Below, in pieces: positions 8,220 through 19,577 of a stretch of DNA of 64,000 bases. Source of the DNA: Neorhizobium populisoli (GTDB lineage Bacteria > Pseudomonadota > Alphaproteobacteria > Rhizobiales > Rhizobiaceae); assembly GCF_019430945.1 (NCBI RefSeq), contig NZ_JAHYCB010000001.1:124001-188000 (forward strand), read 5' to 3'. The position numbers and the translations under genes are program-made. Below the pieces are notes generated by a model. The model saw only the letters and a list, made by a program, of their open reading frames with translations, was not told the origin of the DNA and made no database searches. Each line of letters opens with the position of its first letter. Positions within the stretch are counted from its first letter, which is position 1.

Positions 8220-9364
8220 CAGAAATCGATCGCGGAATAGAAGATGGCGAAAAGCGCATCCATCAGGATGACGACGAAGATCGCCTTCACCACGGAGGTG
8301 GTGACGTGCTGGCCGAGCGATTCGGCGCTGCCGCCGACCTTCATGCCTTCGACGGCGGCGACTATGCCGATGCAAAGCGCCATGAACGGCGCCTTGATCA
8401 TGCCGGATGCGATGGATGTATGGTCGATCGCTTCGTGCAGGCGGGAGAGATAAGTGTCGAAGGTGATGCCGGAATAGGCCCAGGCGACGACGGCAGCACC
8501 CGCAAGGGCTGCGAAGTTCGCGACAATCGTCAAAAGCGGCAATGCGACGGTGAGCGCCACCAAACGCGGGAAGATCAGTACGCCGACGGGATTGAGGCCG
8601 ATGACGGTGAGCGCGTCGATTTCCTCGCGCATCTTCATCGAGCCGATTTCGGCGGTGATCGCGCTTCCCGAGCGGCCGGCGATCATGATCGCAGTCAGGA
8701 GCACGCCGATTTCGCGCAACTGCAGAATGCCGACCAGATCGACGACGAAAATTTCGGCGCCGAAATACCGTAGCTGGAACGCACCCTGCTGGGCGATGAT
8801 CGCGCCGATCAGGAAGGACATCAGCACGATGATCGGCACGGCGCGTACGCCCATGCGGTCGATATGGGTGACGACGGAGGCCGGCGAAACACCTGCCCCG
8901 CGGCCGAATTTCATCTGGGCGCCGCGCACCGCCGAACCGAGGATGTGCATGGCCGCATAAAGATCGCCCCAGAGGCTGACCATCGTCTCGCCGAGCGGCG
9001 TGAAGATGCGCTCGAACAGCGTCCCCTTCTTGCCGCTATCGGCGGGAGGCAGGGGCGCTTTTTCGGGCAGGACGCCGACGAGTTCCTGGATCGGGCCTTC
9101 GCCGCCGATCAGCACAGTCTCGTGGCCCTGATCGCTCTTGGCGGTCAGCAGGCGGCGGATCAGCCAGGCGCCGGCGGTATCAATGCCGTCTATGCCCGTC
9201 AAATCGATTTCGATCCTGCCGTCGCCTTTCGCCTTTTCAAGATGTTCGAAATCTTTCAGAATCGGCGAAATCGTCGTGCCACGCCAATTGCCGGCAAGCA
9301 CATAGCGCTGACCGCCGCCTTCCGGCATATCCTCGGCCTTGATCTGAGCTGCCTTCGACGTCAC
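8219..9364 (-). CDS. STAS-MlaE fusion permease of lipid ABC transporter
   Basis: 381 residues, GTG start. Residues about 20-105 form a STAS domain of the MlaB kind (IEIDLTGIDGIDTAGAWLI), and the remainder (about 165-381) is a MlaE-type permease with several hydrophobic segments and the conserved stretch around EIDALTVIGLNPVGVLIFPR. In E. coli MlaB and MlaE are separate proteins; here the regulator is fused to the permease. First gene of the permease-ATPase-MCE-lipoprotein operon, divergent from the racemase gene with about 120 bases between the starts. Confidence 0.9.
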   Translation of the reverse strand: MTSKAAQIKAEDMPEGGGQRYVLAGNWRGTTISPILKDFEHLEKAKGDGRIEIDLTGIDGIDTAGAWLIRRLLTAKSDQGHETVLIGGEGPIQELVGVLPEKAPLPPADSGKKGTLFERIFTPLGETMVSLWGDLYAAMHILGSAVRGAQMKFGRGAGVSPASVVTHIDRMGVRAVPIIVLMSFLIGAIIAQQGAFQLRYFGAEIFVVDLVGILQLREIGVLLTAIMIAGRSGSAITAEIGSMKMREEIDALTVIGLNPVGVLIFPRLVALTVALPLLTIVANFAALAGAAVVAWAYSGITFDTYLSRLHEAIDHTSIASGMIKAPFMALCIGIVAAVEGMKVGGSAESLGQHVTTSVVKAIFVVILMDALFAIFYSAIDF

Positions 9365-9483
9365 TGCGTTCTTTCGCGTCTGAATTTCATATGAAGTTGC
9401 AATACGATACGGTTGATCGCATTTTCGAGAGACGCAATATAGCCGTCCGATGGGTAATTACCATAATGGAAAGCGTTAAAACC

Positions 9484-10467
9484 ATGCGCCGTAACCTTGA
9501 AGCCACAATCGAAACCTTCCCGATCGCCGGCACCTTCACCATCTCGCGCGGCTCCAAGACGGAGGCCGAGGTGATCACCTGCTCCATCTCGGAAGGCAGT
9601 GTTTCCGGGCGTGGGGAATGCGTGCCCTACAAGCGGTACGGTGAGAGCATGGACGGCGTGCTGGCGGATATCAGGGCTGTCGGCGATGCGATCCGCAGCG
9701 GCCTGACGCGCCTCGAACTGCAATCGCACATGAAACCGGGAGCGGCGCGCAATGCGGTCGACTGCGCCCTCTGGGACCTGGAAGCGAAGCTTGGCGGAAC
9801 GCGAGTCGCAGATGCAATCGGCGTCACCAGCCTGAAACCGTTCATTACCGCCTTCACGCTGTCGCTGGGCGAGCCGGAAGCCATGGCCGCGGAGGCACGC
9901 AAGAACGCCTACCGCCCGCTTCTGAAGGTCAAGCTCGGCACCGACAATGACGAGGCGCGGCTGCGCGCCATACGGAACGCGGCGCCAGCAACGCGCCTCA
10001 TCGTCGACGCCAACGAAGGCTGGACCGAGGACAATCTCGCGCATCACATGGCAATCGCCGCAGAAACGAATGTCTCGCTGATCGAACAGCCGCTGCCGGC
10101 GGGAAAGGATGCAGCCCTTGCCGGAATCCGCCGGCTTGTCACCGTCTGCGCCGACGAAAGCGTGCATGCCACCAAGGACCTTGAAAGCCTGCGCGACCGC
10201 TATGACGCAGTCAACATCAAGCTCGACAAGACGGGCGGGCTGACCGAGGCGTTGGCCATGAAAGCGGAGGCGCAGCGGCTCGGGTTTGCCGTGATGATCG
10301 GCTGCATGGTTGGCTCGTCACTTGCCATGGCGCCCGCCGTGCTGCTGGCGCAGGACGCCGATTATGCCGATCTCGACGGACCATTGCTGCTGGCACGCGA
10401 CCGGCCGGACGGCCTGCATTACGAAGGCTCGCTGGTTTATCCGCCGGACGCCGGCCTCTGGGGCTGA
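9484..10467 (+). CDS. dgcA: Enolase-superfamily racemase, N-acetyl-D-glutamate racemase DgcA / dipeptide epimerase type
   Basis: 327 residues from the ATG at 9484, chosen because GGAAAG lies ahead and family length is about 325; an upstream ATG at 9391 adds 31 unlikely residues. The catalytic K148-x-K150 (KVKLG), metal ligands D175 (VDANEGW), E201 (IEQPLP) and D224 (CADES), and the second lysine K246 (NIKLDK) align with the known residues of L-Ala-D/L-Glu epimerase. The early GRGECVPYKRYGES segment is typical of the rhizobial DgcA branch acting on N-acetyl-glutamate. The usual partner dgcN is not adjacent, so substrate is inferred. Its last 31 bases overlap the convergent MFS gene. Confidence 0.78.
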   Translation: MRRNLEATIETFPIAGTFTISRGSKTEAEVITCSISEGSVSGRGECVPYKRYGESMDGVLADIRAVGDAIRSGLTRLELQSHMKPGAARNAVDCALWDLEAKLGGTRVADAIGVTSLKPFITAFTLSLGEPEAMAAEARKNAYRPLLKVKLGTDNDEARLRAIRNAAPATRLIVDANEGWTEDNLAHHMAIAAETNVSLIEQPLPAGKDAALAGIRRLVTVCADESVHATKDLESLRDRYDAVNIKLDKTGGLTEALAMKAEAQRLGFAVMIGCMVGSSLAMAPAVLLAQDADYADLDGPLLLARDRPDGLHYEGSLVYPPDAGLWG

Positions 10468-11624
10468 AGTCGGGCGGCAAGCGCGATAATGCCGAGGCTC
10501 ACGATCGACAGCACCGCCATGGCCAGATAGCTCGACGGACCAAATTCTTTGTAGAGCGCGCCGGACAGCAAAGTCGAAAGCGCCAGGAAGACGCCGTTGT
10601 AGAAGACGTAGGCGCCCTGCATGGAGGATTCCTGGTCTTCGCGCACCGATTCCACCAGCCGGTGCTGCAAGCCGATATGGACGAAGGCGAAGGTCAGGGC
10701 GTGCATGACCTGCAGGACGACATAGCCCCAGAAACCGACGTCCATCGGGAAAATCGTCCAGCGGACAACGGCCATGGCGCAGCCGATGCGCATCAGGCTC
10801 CAGGACGGCACATGCCGGGCAAGCCAGCCGGCTGTAAAGAAAACCGTGATTTCGGCAACGATAGCGGCACTCCAGAGCACGCCGATCGAGCCGCTTGAAA
10901 AGCCGATCTCCTGCCAATGGATGGTGCCGAACGCATAGAACATGCCGTGGCTCGCCTGCGCCACGGAAGCGCCGATCATCAGCACATGCAGGTCCAGCCG
11001 CTTCAGGGAATTCGAGTTCAAGGCCGGATCGGCTGTTGCAGGACGCGCAACCGTTGCCCCGAGTTTCGGCGCGATGAACGCAACGGCGACGGTCATCAGG
11101 AAGCCGATCGCCATGGCATATGGGATGACGATGTTCCCCCACAGGCCGCGCAGCTCGCCGACGGCGAGAACCACGCCCATGAAGGCGATGGAGCCCCAGA
11201 CGCGCATTGCGCCATACTGGAAACCCCAGCGGCGCACACCGGTCACCGCGATCGATTCGACGATCGGTGCATAGGGCGCGTAAACCGCTGCCTGAACGCC
11301 GATGACGATCAGCGCCGTCCAGAAATCATTGGTGAAGAACATCGCCAGCGCGGTGAGGAACGTCAACGCGCCCGACCAGGCAAGCATCAACGTTCGCTCC
11401 GCCATGCGGTCGGCGAAATAGCCGGCAACCGGTGCTGCCAGCAGACGCAGCAGCAATTGCGCCGTCAGCACCACACCGATCTCGAATTCGCTGAAGGCGA
11501 GACCGGCGAGCCAGACGGGCAGGAACGGCAGTATGGCACCGTTCACCCCGAGGGGTGCGGCGTAGGCCAGCGAACAACGAAGCTGAAAAAACGGCGGCGC
11601 AGGCGCCTTGTCTGCGGGAATCAC
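10437..11624 (-). CDS. MFS transporter, HcaT/LacY-like subfamily
   Basis: 395 residues with about twelve hydrophobic segments. The start PLGVNGAILPFLPVWL and the repeated loop FADRMAERT after the second segment fit the MFS_1-like group that includes the phenylpropionate transporter HcaT and nucleoside transporters. Substrate is unknown. The 3' end overlaps the convergent racemase gene by 31 bases. No regulator lies next to it. Confidence 0.85.
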   Translation of the reverse strand: MIPADKAPAPPFFQLRCSLAYAAPLGVNGAILPFLPVWLAGLAFSEFEIGVVLTAQLLLRLLAAPVAGYFADRMAERTLMLAWSGALTFLTALAMFFTNDFWTALIVIGVQAAVYAPYAPIVESIAVTGVRRWGFQYGAMRVWGSIAFMGVVLAVGELRGLWGNIVIPYAMAIGFLMTVAVAFIAPKLGATVARPATADPALNSNSLKRLDLHVLMIGASVAQASHGMFYAFGTIHWQEIGFSSGSIGVLWSAAIVAEITVFFTAGWLARHVPSWSLMRIGCAMAVVRWTIFPMDVGFWGYVVLQVMHALTFAFVHIGLQHRLVESVREDQESSMQGAYVFYNGVFLALSTLLSGALYKEFGPSSYLAMAVLSIVSLGIIALAARLQPQRPASGG

Positions 11625-11738
11625 GACTTCACGGAAGGGTTGCTAAATCTTCAGCTTACCTAACACGACGGCCACACCCTGCCTATGGCAAGATATGGCC
11701 GTTTCGGTACGCTTGTCGAAGTAAAGGTGCGGGCGACG

Positions 11739-12563
11739 TCAGGCCGCCTGCATATCCTCAACGTTTTTCGGCGCCGGCAGAGCCTTGATCTCGGTGACCT
11801 CGGCGGTCGCGGCGATCTTCTGCCACGAAATCAGCTCGAGGGAGCCATCATGATTCTCGACGATCGCGGTGCAGCTTTCCACCCAATCGCCGGTATTGAC
11901 GTAGTGGATGCCGTCAATGTCCTCCATGATCGCATGGTGGATGTGACCACAGATGACACCATCGACCTCGCTGCGGCGGGCCTCGTCGGCAACGACCCGC
12001 TGGAACTCACCGATGAAGTTTACCGCGTGCTTGACCTGCAGCTTGGCCCAGGCCGAGAACGACCAGTAGGGCATGCCGAGGACGCGGCGGACGGCTGCGA
12101 GACCGACATTGATGGCGATCGCAGCGTCATAAGCCCAGTCGCCGAGATAGGCGAGGACGCGCATGTTGCGGACGACCACGTCGAACTGATCGCCGTGGAT
12201 GACCAGATATTTCTTGCCGTCGGCCATTTCGTGGATAGCGCGGTCCTGCACCTCGATGCCGCCGAAATGCGTGCCCGGGAAGGTGCGCAGGAATTCGTCG
12301 TGATTGCCCGGAATGTAGACAATCCGCGTACCCTTGCGCGCCTTGCGCAGAAGCTTCTGCACCACGTCGTTGCAGCCCTGCGGCCAGTACCAATTGCGTT
12401 TCAGGCGCCAGCCATCGACGATGTCACCCACCAGATAGATGGTATCGGCTTCATGGTAACGCAGGAAATCGAGAAGGAAGTCAGTGCGGGCCGCCTTGGA
12501 GCCGAGATGCACGTCCGAGATGAAGAGCGTTCTGAAATGTCTTGTTTCCATTTCACCGGTCAC
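11739..12563 (-). CDS. Metallophosphoesterase, UDP-2,3-diacylglucosamine diphosphatase-like
   Basis: 274 residues from a GTG at 12563 behind AAAGGAT; an ATG four codons later is the alternative. The calcineurin-like metal motifs are complete: DVHLGS (D17, H19), GDIVDGW (G46, D47), GNHDE (86-90) and, later, CGHIHH. The overall pattern, including LKRNWYWPQG, matches the LpxH-like COG2908 proteins common in alphaproteobacteria. True lipid A hydrolysis is often done by LpxI in this class, so the natural substrate is uncertain. Divergent from the malic enzyme gene across about 215 bases. Confidence 0.85.
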   Translation of the reverse strand: MTGEMETRHFRTLFISDVHLGSKAARTDFLLDFLRYHEADTIYLVGDIVDGWRLKRNWYWPQGCNDVVQKLLRKARKGTRIVYIPGNHDEFLRTFPGTHFGGIEVQDRAIHEMADGKKYLVIHGDQFDVVVRNMRVLAYLGDWAYDAAIAINVGLAAVRRVLGMPYWSFSAWAKLQVKHAVNFIGEFQRVVADEARRSEVDGVICGHIHHAIMEDIDGIHYVNTGDWVESCTAIVENHDGSLELISWQKIAATAEVTEIKALPAPKNVEDMQAA

Positions 12564-12780
12564 GAAGTCATCCTTTCGCTGCCGTTTTCTTGCTTTTTCA
12601 AAACCAGACTCGTGTTTCAGGATGATGACAGGGTGGGGATGAATTTGGCGCCAGATGGTCTTTTGACGCACTTCAAATCCTTCGGCGGAACAAAATAGCT
12701 GCTGTTCCACCGGATCGATTGATGTAATGAGGAGGCTCGTTTCGAACCGCCTCAACAGACAAGAAAAGCCAGGAGGAAGC

Positions 12781-15108
12781 ATGAACGCGCAGGATAAACC
12801 GACATCGTCGGCACCACCGATTACGGGTGACCTCGACGAGCAGGCGCTGTTCTTCCACCGCTATCCCCGCCCCGGCAAACTGGAAATCCAGGCGACCAAG
12901 CCGCTGGGCAACCAGCGAGATCTGGCGCTCGCCTATTCGCCGGGCGTTGCCGCCCCCTGTCTCGCGATCCGCGATAATCCCGATATGGCCGCGGACTACA
13001 CCGCCCGCGCCAATCTTGTCGCGGTCATCTCGAACGGCACCGCCGTGCTCGGCCTCGGCAATATCGGCCCGCTGGCGTCAAAGCCGGTCATGGAAGGCAA
13101 GGCCGTCCTCTTCAAGAAATTTGCCGGCATCGACGTTTTCGATATCGAGATCGACGCCGAAACAATCGAGTCGATGGTGTCGACCGTGTCGGCGCTGGAA
13201 CCGACCTTCGGCGGCATCAATCTGGAAGACATCAAGGCGCCGGAATGTTTCGAGGTGGAGCGCCGGCTGCGCGCCAAGATGAACATCCCGGTCTTCCACG
13301 ACGACCAGCATGGCACTGCGATCATCGTCGCTGCCGCCGTGCTGAACGGGCTGGAACTGGCCGGCAAGACCATTTCCGATGTGAAGATTGTCACGTCGGG
13401 CGCCGGAGCCGCCGCACTCGCCTGTCTGCATCTCCTCGTCTCGCTCGGTGCGAAGAAGGAGAATATCTGGGTCCACGACATCGAAGGCCTGGTTTATGAC
13501 GGCCGCAACACTCTCATGGACGAGTGGAAGGAAATCTACGCCCAGAAGACCGACAAGCGCGTGCTGGCCGACAGTATCGACGATGCGGACGTCTTCCTCG
13601 GCCTGTCCGCCGCCGGCGTGCTGAAGCCGGAACTTCTGGCCCGTATGGCGCCGAAGCCGTTGATCATGGCGCTTGCCAACCCGACGCCGGAAATCATGCC
13701 GGAGCTTGCCCGCGCTGCCCGACCGGATGCGATGATCTGCACCGGCCGCTCGGATTTCCCGAACCAGGTCAACAACGTCCTCTGCTTCCCGTATATTTTC
13801 CGCGGTGCGCTCGATTGCGGCGCCCAAACGATCAACGAGGAAATGAAGATGGCGGCGGTCAAGGCGATCGCAGCGCTCGCCCGCGAAGAAGTCTCCGACG
13901 TCGCCGCGAAGGCCTATTCAGGCGAAACGCCGACCTTCGGCCCGGACTATCTGATTCCCTCGCCGTTCGATCCGCGCCTGATCCTGCGCATCGCGCCGGC
14001 AGTTGCCAAGGCGGCAGCCGAGACCGGTGTCGCATCGCGACCGATCCATGATTTCGATGCCTATCTCGACCAACTGAGCCGCTTCGTCTGGCGCTCGGGC
14101 TTCGTGATGAAGCCGATCTTCACCGCCGCCAAGACGGCCGACAGGAAGCGGGTGATCTTTGCCGAAGGCGAAGACGAGCGTGTGCTGCGCGCAGCACAGG
14201 TCCTGCTCGAAGAAAAGACCGCCGTGCCGATCCTGATCGGCCGCCCGTCGGTCATCGAGGCCCGCCTGAAGCGTTTCGGCATTCGCATCCGTCCGGATGT
14301 CGATTTTGCCGTGGTCAACCCGGAAGACGATCCGCGCTATCGCGAATATGTCGACGACTATTTCGCCGTCGTCGGCCGCAAGGGGATCAACCCGGAAACC
14401 GCCCGTACGATCGTGCGTACCAACAACACGGTGATCGGTGCGCTCTCGGTAAAGCGTGGCGAAGCCGATGCCCTGATCTGCGGCGTCGAAGGTGGTTATG
14501 ACCGGCACCTGCGCGACATCGACATGATCATCGGCAAAAAGCCGGGTGTCTGTGCGTTTTCGGGTCTCAGCCTTGTCATCTCGCAGCGCGGCGCACTGTT
14601 CCTGGCCGACACGTTCGTCAATTACAATCCGTCCGCCCAAGAGATCGCCGAGATCACCATTCTCGCGGCCGAGGAAGTTCGCCGCTTCGGCATCGAACCG
14701 AAAGCTGCGCTGATCTGCCACTCGAACTTCGGTTCGCGTGATTCCGAAAGCGCCCAGAAGATGCGCGCGGCACTGAAGCTGGTTCGCGAGCGGGCGCCCG
14801 ATCTCGAAGTCGACGGCGAAATGCAGGCAGGTTCGGCGCTTTCGGAAACGGTGCGCAAACGCGCAATGCCGAACAGCTCACTGACCGGTGATGCCAACCT
14901 CCTAATCTTCCCGAACCTCGATGCGGCGAATATTTCGCTCGGCGTGGTGCGCAACATGACCGATGCGCTGCATGTCGGCCCGGTCCTGCTCGGCGCGGCC
15001 ATGCCGGTGCATATCCTGTCGCCGTCGGTCACTTCGCGCGGCGTGGTCAACATGGCGGCGCTTGCCGTCGTGGAAGCCTCGCAGCCGGAAGTGCAGCATT
15101 ACGGCTGA
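12781..15108 (+). CDS. maeB: NADP-dependent malic enzyme with C-terminal phosphotransacetylase domain
   Basis: 775 residues. The ATG at 12781 follows AGGAGGAAGC, a strong ribosome site, so an upstream in-frame ATG is rejected. Residues 1-430 are malic enzyme: [13 protein letters not shown], tyrosine in LAYSPGV, metal acids E149-D150 and D174-D175 (FHDDQHGT), and nucleotide loop SGAGAAA (206-212). Residues about 450-775 are a phosphotransacetylase-like domain ([19 protein letters not shown]), which in these chimeric enzymes is thought to regulate oligomer state by acetyl-CoA rather than catalyse. Rhizobia carry two such enzymes, NAD-type Dme and NADP-type Tme; the coenzyme choice here is not certain. 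Converts malate to pyruvate and CO2. Confidence 0.95.
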   Translation: MNAQDKPTSSAPPITGDLDEQALFFHRYPRPGKLEIQATKPLGNQRDLALAYSPGVAAPCLAIRDNPDMAADYTARANLVAVISNGTAVLGLGNIGPLASKPVMEGKAVLFKKFAGIDVFDIEIDAETIESMVSTVSALEPTFGGINLEDIKAPECFEVERRLRAKMNIPVFHDDQHGTAIIVAAAVLNGLELAGKTISDVKIVTSGAGAAALACLHLLVSLGAKKENIWVHDIEGLVYDGRNTLMDEWKEIYAQKTDKRVLADSIDDADVFLGLSAAGVLKPELLARMAPKPLIMALANPTPEIMPELARAARPDAMICTGRSDFPNQVNNVLCFPYIFRGALDCGAQTINEEMKMAAVKAIAALAREEVSDVAAKAYSGETPTFGPDYLIPSPFDPRLILRIAPAVAKAAAETGVASRPIHDFDAYLDQLSRFVWRSGFVMKPIFTAAKTADRKRVIFAEGEDERVLRAAQVLLEEKTAVPILIGRPSVIEARLKRFGIRIRPDVDFAVVNPEDDPRYREYVDDYFAVVGRKGINPETARTIVRTNNTVIGALSVKRGEADALICGVEGGYDRHLRDIDMIIGKKPGVCAFSGLSLVISQRGALFLADTFVNYNPSAQEIAEITILAAEEVRRFGIEPKAALICHSNFGSRDSESAQKMRAALKLVRERAPDLEVDGEMQAGSALSETVRKRAMPNSSLTGDANLLIFPNLDAANISLGVVRNMTDALHVGPVLLGAAMPVHILSPSVTSRGVVNMAALAVVEASQPEVQHYG

Positions 15109-15119
15109 TCCTTGAAGAA

Positions 15120-15165
15120 AAGGCGGATATTACCCTGAATTTCAACAGGTCGTGATATCCGCCTT
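15120..15165. repeat. Long hairpin downstream of malic enzyme
   Basis: AAGGCGGATAT and ATATCCGCCTT form a perfect 11-bp stem around a 24-base loop that itself contains CCTG...CAGG. It begins 12 bases after the malic enzyme stop and ends 67 bases before the next start. There is no T-run on the plus strand, so it may stabilise or process the transcript rather than end it. Confidence 0.7.
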
Positions 15166-15231
15166 ATGATATTGTCAACCGGCCTGCACCATGATGCCGT
15201 CTCGTCACCGCAACGACCGCCGGACCCGCCC

Positions 15232-15918
15232 ATGCGCCTTGCCAAGCGCCTTCCCAGTTTTCTGATCGCTGCGCTGCTCATCTCCCCGGCGGCTGCAACG
15301 GCTCGCGACATCGCGACCTGTGCGGCACTCTACAAGCAGCTCAACACTGTTCGGCAGGTGATTGGCAATACGGCGGAAATCCGGCGATATGCGCAGGAGC
15401 TGGCGCAGACCAATATCCAGATCCGCACCCTTCGCGTCGAGATGCGCCGCACCGGCTGCGGCGGCGGCAGTATCGTCACGCTCGGCGGTGGTGCTTCGGG
15501 CATCTGCGACCAGATGCAAAAGGAACTGCAGTCGCTCGAGGGCCAGCGCGATTCGGTGACGGCAGAGCGCAACAACGCCCGGCTCGTCAAGCAGCCCAGC
15601 GAACGCGACACGATCCTCGCGTCGATCCGCAGCAATGCCTGCATCCCTTCCGATGTAGAGGAAGAGGAGAAGGAGCGGATGAAGGTTCAAGGGATCGAAC
15701 TCCCCAAACCGGAACCCTATTCCGGTATCACCGACCTGCGCACCACACCGGCGGCGACGCCGACGAAGGCAGGCACAGAAATCCCGCATCAACAGCCCGG
15801 CCCGGAGCGTCCCTACGATCCGAACAAGAAGGTCCGCATGGTCGGCCCGGTCTTCCTGCCGGAAGTGGGGATCGACCTCGCCCACCCGAAATCGAGCGGG
15901 CCGCAGCCGCAGCAATAG
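15232..15918 (+). CDS. Secreted protein of unknown function, DUF2865-like N-terminal part
   Basis: 228 residues from the ATG at 15232. It starts with a clear signal peptide (RLAKRLPSFLIAALLISPAAA, cleavage expected after the Ala run). The mature part has a helical segment with repeated Leu/Arg pattern, two cysteines about 28 residues apart (RRTGCGGG and ICDQM) and another Cys before a run of acidic residues, then a Pro-rich tail. The cysteine and helix layout recalls the first half of DUF2865 proteins, but the conserved C-terminal half of that family is not seen. Its stop codon abuts the stop of bluB with no bases between. Confidence 0.7.
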   Translation: MRLAKRLPSFLIAALLISPAAATARDIATCAALYKQLNTVRQVIGNTAEIRRYAQELAQTNIQIRTLRVEMRRTGCGGGSIVTLGGGASGICDQMQKELQSLEGQRDSVTAERNNARLVKQPSERDTILASIRSNACIPSDVEEEEKERMKVQGIELPKPEPYSGITDLRTTPAATPTKAGTEIPHQQPGPERPYDPNKKVRMVGPVFLPEVGIDLAHPKSSGPQPQQ

Positions 15919-16665
<747 letters not shown>

Positions 16666-16707
16666 TCAAAACCTCTCCGCCGTCCGCGCGGATCGGTCTA
16701 TCTCATC

Positions 16708-16856
16708 AGGCCGGTCTTCTGACTTGGCTTCATCCGCCTCGCCGCAGCCTTCCCGGATCACTCCAGTGGCATTTGCGGCAGCGTCCGCCTCACAGCGCTG
16801 GGCACGTTCCGGTATTTCACCGGATTCCCGATTCTCCTGCACGAGGCAGGCACCTG
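16708..16856 (-). promoter_or_regulatory. Cobalamin riboswitch upstream of bluB
   Basis: Read on the minus strand, the conserved blocks occur in order: GGTGCCTGCC near 16852, GGGAATCCGGTGAAATACCGG around 16828-16808, GCCACTGGAG near 16770, GGGAAGGCTGCGG near 16754 and GTCAGAAGACCGGCCTGA at 16726-16708. This is the B12-box layout. The 90 bases between aptamer and bluB start hold short GC hairpins but no T-run, so control of translation initiation is more likely than termination. The aptamer starts about 35 bases after the TolB-like gene stop. Confidence 0.93.
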
Positions 16857-16889
16857 ACATTTCGGTTATGCCTGTAGAGAGGATGCGGT

Positions 16890-17735
16890 TCAAGCCGCTG
16901 GTGCGACGGGGAAATAGCGCACATAGGCAAATTCGTCGCCATCCGGTGACCAGTTTGGCGAGTTCATCGTGCCTTGCCCGCCGAAGAGATCGAACAGCGT
17001 CTCGACATTGCCGCCATCCATGTCCATCAGCCTGACGCGCACATGAAGGTCGCGCGGATGGTCGAAGACGTCGGCGTCATAAGAAACGAAAACGATCTTG
17101 TCACCCCTGGGTGACGGATGCGGAAACCAGTCCCCATAGTCGTTGTCGGTGATCCGCTCGGCCGGGCCGCCTTGTACCGGAACGCGCCAGATCTGCATGA
17201 GGCCGCTGCGGCTGGAATTGAAATAAATCCACCTTCCGTCCGGCGAATAGTCGGGGCCGTCATTGCGCCCCTCGCCGAAGGTCATCCGCTGCTCGTCTCC
17301 ACCCTTGACGCCGATAGTATAGATATCGAACAGATCGCCGCGGATACCACAATAGACGAAACGTTTTCCGTCCGGCGACCAGCCATGCCAGTAGGACGGC
17401 AGGTTCGGCGTCACCAGTTTCGGTTCGCCGCCGGCCGCCGGCAGGACGTAGATCGCCGACTTGCCGAATTCGACCTTGTCGGAGATCGCAATGAGGGAAC
17501 CGTCCGGTGAGATGCCGTGGTCATTGTTACACTGGGCAGCGAAGCCGGTATCGACAGGCTCCGGCTCTCCGTCACCGGCCGGAGACAGGCGATACATCCG
17601 GCCGTCGCTGTTCAGCAGAAGATACCGCCCATCCGGCGACCAGTTCGGCGCTTCGAACAATTCCTCCGTTTGCCAGACGATACGGCTCCGGCGCGTACGG
17701 ATGTTGAAGATCTCGACCGAACTCCGCAGCGCCAT
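16890..17735 (-). CDS. TolB-like beta-propeller protein (WD40-like PD40 repeats)
   Basis: 281 residues carrying at least five repeats of the SPDG type ([54 protein letters not shown]), the blade signature of TolB-like propellers. There is no signal peptide, so unlike TolB it should be cytoplasmic. It begins 8 bases after nadE on the same strand and is probably cotranscribed with it. Function unknown. Confidence 0.85.
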   Translation of the reverse strand: MALRSSVEIFNIRTRRSRIVWQTEELFEAPNWSPDGRYLLLNSDGRMYRLSPAGDGEPEPVDTGFAAQCNNDHGISPDGSLIAISDKVEFGKSAIYVLPAAGGEPKLVTPNLPSYWHGWSPDGKRFVYCGIRGDLFDIYTIGVKGGDEQRMTFGEGRNDGPDYSPDGRWIYFNSSRSGLMQIWRVPVQGGPAERITDNDYGDWFPHPSPRGDKIVFVSYDADVFDHPRDLHVRVRLMDMDGGNVETLFDLFGGQGTMNSPNWSPDGDEFAYVRYFPVAPAA

Positions 17736-17743
17736 GGCCCGCC

Positions 17744-19417
17744 TCAGCGATCACGGAAGCGGTTGGTGATCGGGTAACGCCGGTCGCGGCCGAAATTCTT
17801 CTTGGTGATCTTCACGCCCGGCGCCGACTGGCGGCGCTTGTATTCGGCGAGGTAAAGAAGATGTTCGATGCGGTGGACCGTCGCCGCATCGTGGCCGCGA
17901 GCGACGATTTCCTCGGTGCCCATTTCCTGCTCCACCAGGCATTCAAGGATATCGTCCAGCACCGGATAAGGCGGCAGCGAATCCTGGTCAGTCTGATTGG
18001 GGCGAAGCTCGGCGGACGGCGCCTTGGAGATGATGTTCTTCGGGATCACCTCGCCGCTCGGCCCGAGCGCCGTCGGCGGGACATTCTCGTTGCGCCAGGC
18101 CGAGATCGCATAGACCTGCATCTTGTAGAGGTCCTTGATCGGGTTGAAGCCGCCGTTCATATCGCCATAGAGCGTCGCGTAGCCGACCGACATTTCCGAC
18201 TTGTTGCCGGTGGTCACCACCATCGAACCGAACTTGTTGGAGATCGCCATGAGGATCGTGCCGCGAGCGCGGCTCTGCAGGTTCTCCTCGGTAATACCTT
18301 CGTCGGTACCTTCGAACAATTCCGACAGAGCCGACGAGAGCCCGTCGACCGGCTCGGCAATCGGCACGATGTCGTAACGGCAGCCGAGTGCCTTGGCGCA
18401 GTCGGCGGCATCCTTGAACGAGTCTTCCGACGTATAGCGATAGGGCAGCATGACGGTGCGCACCCGCTCCTCGCCCAGCGCGTCAACGGCAATCGCGGCA
18501 CAGATCGCCGAGTCGATGCCGCCCGAAAGGCCGAGCACGACAGACTTGAAGCCGTTCTTGTTGACGTAATCGCGGAAGCCGAGCAGGCAGGCGCGGTAAT
18601 CCGCCTCTTCCTTTTCGGGAATGCGCGCCATCGGGCCATGGCTGCAATGCCAGGTCTCATCCTTCCGCTTCCATTCCGTGACGGAAACGGCGGTTTCGAA
18701 CTGGCTTAACTGAAAGGCGAGCGACTTGTCGGCGTTGAAGGCGAAGCTCGCGCCGTCGAACACCAGTTCGTCCTGGCCGCCGAGCTGTGCCGCATAGATC
18801 AGCGGCAGGCCGGTTTCGATCACCTGCTTCAGCACGACCTGATGACGGATATCGACCTTGTCGCGGTAATAGGGCGAACCGTTCGGCACCAGCAGGATTT
18901 CAGCGCCGCTTTCCGACAGCGTCTCGCAGACGCCGAGATCGCCCCAGATATCCTCGCAGATCGGAATGCCGATCCGCACACCTCGGAAATTCACCGGTCC
19001 CGGCATCTCGCCGGCAACGAAGACACGCTTCTCGTCGAACTCGCCGTAATTGGGCAAGTCGATCTTGTCGCGGATGGCGATGATCTTGCCCCCATCCAGC
19101 ACGGCGATGGAATTGTGGCGGCCATGCTCGCTCTGGCGCGGAAAGCCGATGATGATACCTGGTCCGCCATCCGCCGTCTCGGCGGCAAGCTCCTCGACCG
19201 CCTTGAGGCAGGACTTCAGGAAGGAGGGTTTCAGGACAAGGTCTTCCGGCGGATAACCGGAGAGGAACAGCTCGGTGAAAAGGACTATATCGGCATCCTC
19301 GCGGGCCGCGTCGCGACGCGCCTCGCGTGCGAGAGCCAGATTGCCGGCGATATCGCCGACAGTCGGATTGAGTTGTGCAACGGCGATACGGAAGGTCTGG
19401 GCGATGTCCTGGGTCAT
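17744..19417 (-). CDS. nadE: Glutamine-dependent NAD+ synthetase
   Basis: 557 residues in two domains. The N-terminal nitrilase-type glutaminase has the catalytic triad Glu49 ([13 protein letters not shown]), Lys118 ([14 protein letters not shown]) and Cys154 ([10 protein letters not shown]). The C-terminal synthetase has the ATP pyrophosphatase loop SGGIDS at 298-303 and the TGNKSE segment. It amidates nicotinic acid adenine dinucleotide using glutamine-derived ammonia. A terminator of the preceding minus-strand gene sits just upstream of its start. Confidence 0.96.
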   Translation of the reverse strand: MTQDIAQTFRIAVAQLNPTVGDIAGNLALAREARRDAAREDADIVLFTELFLSGYPPEDLVLKPSFLKSCLKAVEELAAETADGGPGIIIGFPRQSEHGRHNSIAVLDGGKIIAIRDKIDLPNYGEFDEKRVFVAGEMPGPVNFRGVRIGIPICEDIWGDLGVCETLSESGAEILLVPNGSPYYRDKVDIRHQVVLKQVIETGLPLIYAAQLGGQDELVFDGASFAFNADKSLAFQLSQFETAVSVTEWKRKDETWHCSHGPMARIPEKEEADYRACLLGFRDYVNKNGFKSVVLGLSGGIDSAICAAIAVDALGEERVRTVMLPYRYTSEDSFKDAADCAKALGCRYDIVPIAEPVDGLSSALSELFEGTDEGITEENLQSRARGTILMAISNKFGSMVVTTGNKSEMSVGYATLYGDMNGGFNPIKDLYKMQVYAISAWRNENVPPTALGPSGEVIPKNIISKAPSAELRPNQTDQDSLPPYPVLDDILECLVEQEMGTEEIVARGHDAATVHRIEHLLYLAEYKRRQSAPGVKITKKNFGRDRRYPITNRFRDR

Positions 19418-19525
19418 GCTATGGATTTAGCGTTCCGCACCTTGAGCCGCAATGTTGTTCCAGGGATTTTTTACAGACTACGGCATGGTCTCCAGCGGTT
19501 TAGCGCGGGACGAAAAACAAAGAAA

Positions 19526-19555
19526 AAGGCCGGCGATGATCGCCGGCCTTCTTTG
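19526..19555 (-). terminator. Terminator after the DAHP synthase gene
   Basis: AAGGCCGGCG and CGCCGGCCTT pair in a 10-bp stem around ATGAT; on the minus strand it is followed by a T-rich stretch. It lies 23 bases past the DAHP synthase stop. Confidence 0.85.
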
Positions 19556-19577
19556 ATTGAAATCCGTTGTCCGTAGC

